Below, one piece after another: positions 29,165 through 29,812 of a stretch of DNA of 29,812 nt; position 1 is the stretch's first letter; every line of letters starts with the position of its first letter. The translations under genes and the position numbers were made by a program. Under the pieces are notes generated by a model. It saw nothing but the letters and a program-made list of their open reading frames with translations. It had not been told where the DNA came from and ran no database searches. The stretch comes from Mnemiopsis leidyi (taxonomy: Eukaryota; Ctenophora; Tentaculata; Lobata; Bolinopsidae). The DNA lies in contig JH152690.1 of assembly GCA_000226015.1 (NCBI GenBank), positions 21,638 through 51,449 on the forward strand, written 5' to 3'.

Positions 29165-29407
29165 AGTTTGTCGCGGTGATACCCGACTCCCGCTGAACGT
29201 TTCGTTAGAACGGTAGACTGATATAATCTCGTCAATGGGGCCGGGATGTCTTTGCCTTGCGTTGCGGCCCCGCCGCTTTGCGGCAGCAGGTCAGTCAACG
29301 ACTGACAAGGATGTCTTGCATGGGAATTTTAGTCATTAAGGAGATAACATCAGTCTCCGTTACAAGCTTTGAACCATGCGAGCTTCGGGTATCACCGCCC
29401 GACAACT
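29165..29407. mobile_element. inverted repeat element, family B relative
   Basis: The left arm AGTTTGTCGCGGTGATACCC (29165) is inverted at 29385-29407 (TCGGGTATCACCGCCCGACA). The interior has the shared GAACGTTTCGTTAGAAC and GATATAATCTCGTCA motifs at 29195-29234. It also has small perfect hairpins GCCGC-TTT-GCGGC and GTCAGTC-AAC-GACTGAC near 29270-29305. The arms resemble those of 28275-28412. Confidence 0.6.
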
Positions 29408-29412
29408 TAGTC

Positions 29413-29812
29413 TTTTTTGCTTTGCAACAGCCTGACACATGACAGAATCCACATACAACATAATGATAATAAACGTTTGGACTATGAATTAGATGCTTTT
29501 AAATTGAATAAAACTGTTCAGGAAAAAGATCTAGGTGTTCTTACCTCTGGCACCTTGCTTTGGAATGACCAGATTGAATCTTGTATAAGTAAAGCTAACC
29601 AAATGTTGTGTTGGATTTCTAGAAATTTGATCAGTAGAGAAAGATCATTAATGCTTAGGGTGTATAAAGCTCTAATCAGGCCACATCTTGAGTATTGCGT
29701 TCAGCTTTGGAATCCTGCAGCAGAGCATGGAAATTGGTCTCAAATTTTGAGGATTGAGAGCGTCCAGAGACGCTTTACTAGGATGATTGAAGAGGTAGGC
29801 CTCCTTCCTTAC
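29413..29812 (+). mobile_element. LINE reverse-transcriptase C-terminal part (CR1/L2-like), runs off the window
   Basis: An open plus-strand frame from about 29430 to the window end carries the thumb-side signature of non-LTR retrotransposon reverse transcriptases: EKDLGVLTSGTLLWNDQIES, then KANQMLCWISRN, then VYKALIRPHLEYCVQLWNP, then ESVQRRFTRMI. These motifs follow the catalytic palm in CR1/L2-type ORF2 proteins. The palm, the endonuclease and any ORF1 are absent upstream, where the sequence changes to the inverted-repeat element at 29165-29407, so the copy looks 5'-truncated. No stop or frameshift is visible in the part seen, suggesting a fairly recent insertion. The 3' end lies outside the window. 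Confidence 0.85.

Overview
This window looks like nuclear DNA of an invertebrate animal. It is AT-rich, genes are split by short GT-AG introns, non-autonomous DNA transposons are dense, and there is a LINE fragment. The protein families are animal ones: a rhodopsin-like GPCR, a diacylglycerol kinase epsilon and the nucleolar RNA-binding protein RBM28. I cannot fix the phylum. The short introns and the splice acceptor abutting the RBM28 start codon would suit several early-branching or marine invertebrate lineages.

Layout: bases 850-1052 (+) hold what look like the last two exons of an unidentified plus-strand gene. It converges on a 7-exon orphan GPCR (1980-5579, -) whose joined exons give exactly 357 codons plus stop. 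A facing pair of AATAAA signals at 1866-1880 lies between the two genes. From about 5.6 to 16.8 kb I find no convincing gene. That stretch holds minisatellites and a pair of RFX/X-box motifs with a nearby splice donor, possibly a promoter. From 16832 to 23556 (-) lies a near-complete DGK epsilon gene of at least 13 coding exons. It encodes a membrane anchor, two C1-type zinc modules and the catalytic plus accessory kinase domain. One exon is interrupted by a 14-N assembly gap, and a micro-exon is probably still unplaced. From 24068 to 26488 (-) is a single-exon RBM28/Nop4-type gene (806 aa) with five RRM-like domains. From 26.6 to 29.8 kb there are hAT-like and other inverted-repeat MITEs, then the reverse-transcriptase end of a CR1/L2-type LINE that runs off the window.

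The most unusual signal is that exon-intron junctions in two unrelated genes lie inside tandem arrays of about 42-47 bp, so that a functional-looking splice site is present 3 to 6 times. DGKE exon 5 has six donor copies at 45-bp spacing. GPCR exon 4 has three acceptor copies at 42/44 bp. A GPCR cassette exon has four donor copies at 47/47/54 bp. Several of the alternative sites keep the reading frame, and one 47-bp shift supplies the phase needed to join two otherwise incompatible exons. This could be a recurrent way of generating alternative splice sites in this genome.

All gene models come from reading splice sites and frames by eye. No alignment or expression data were available.
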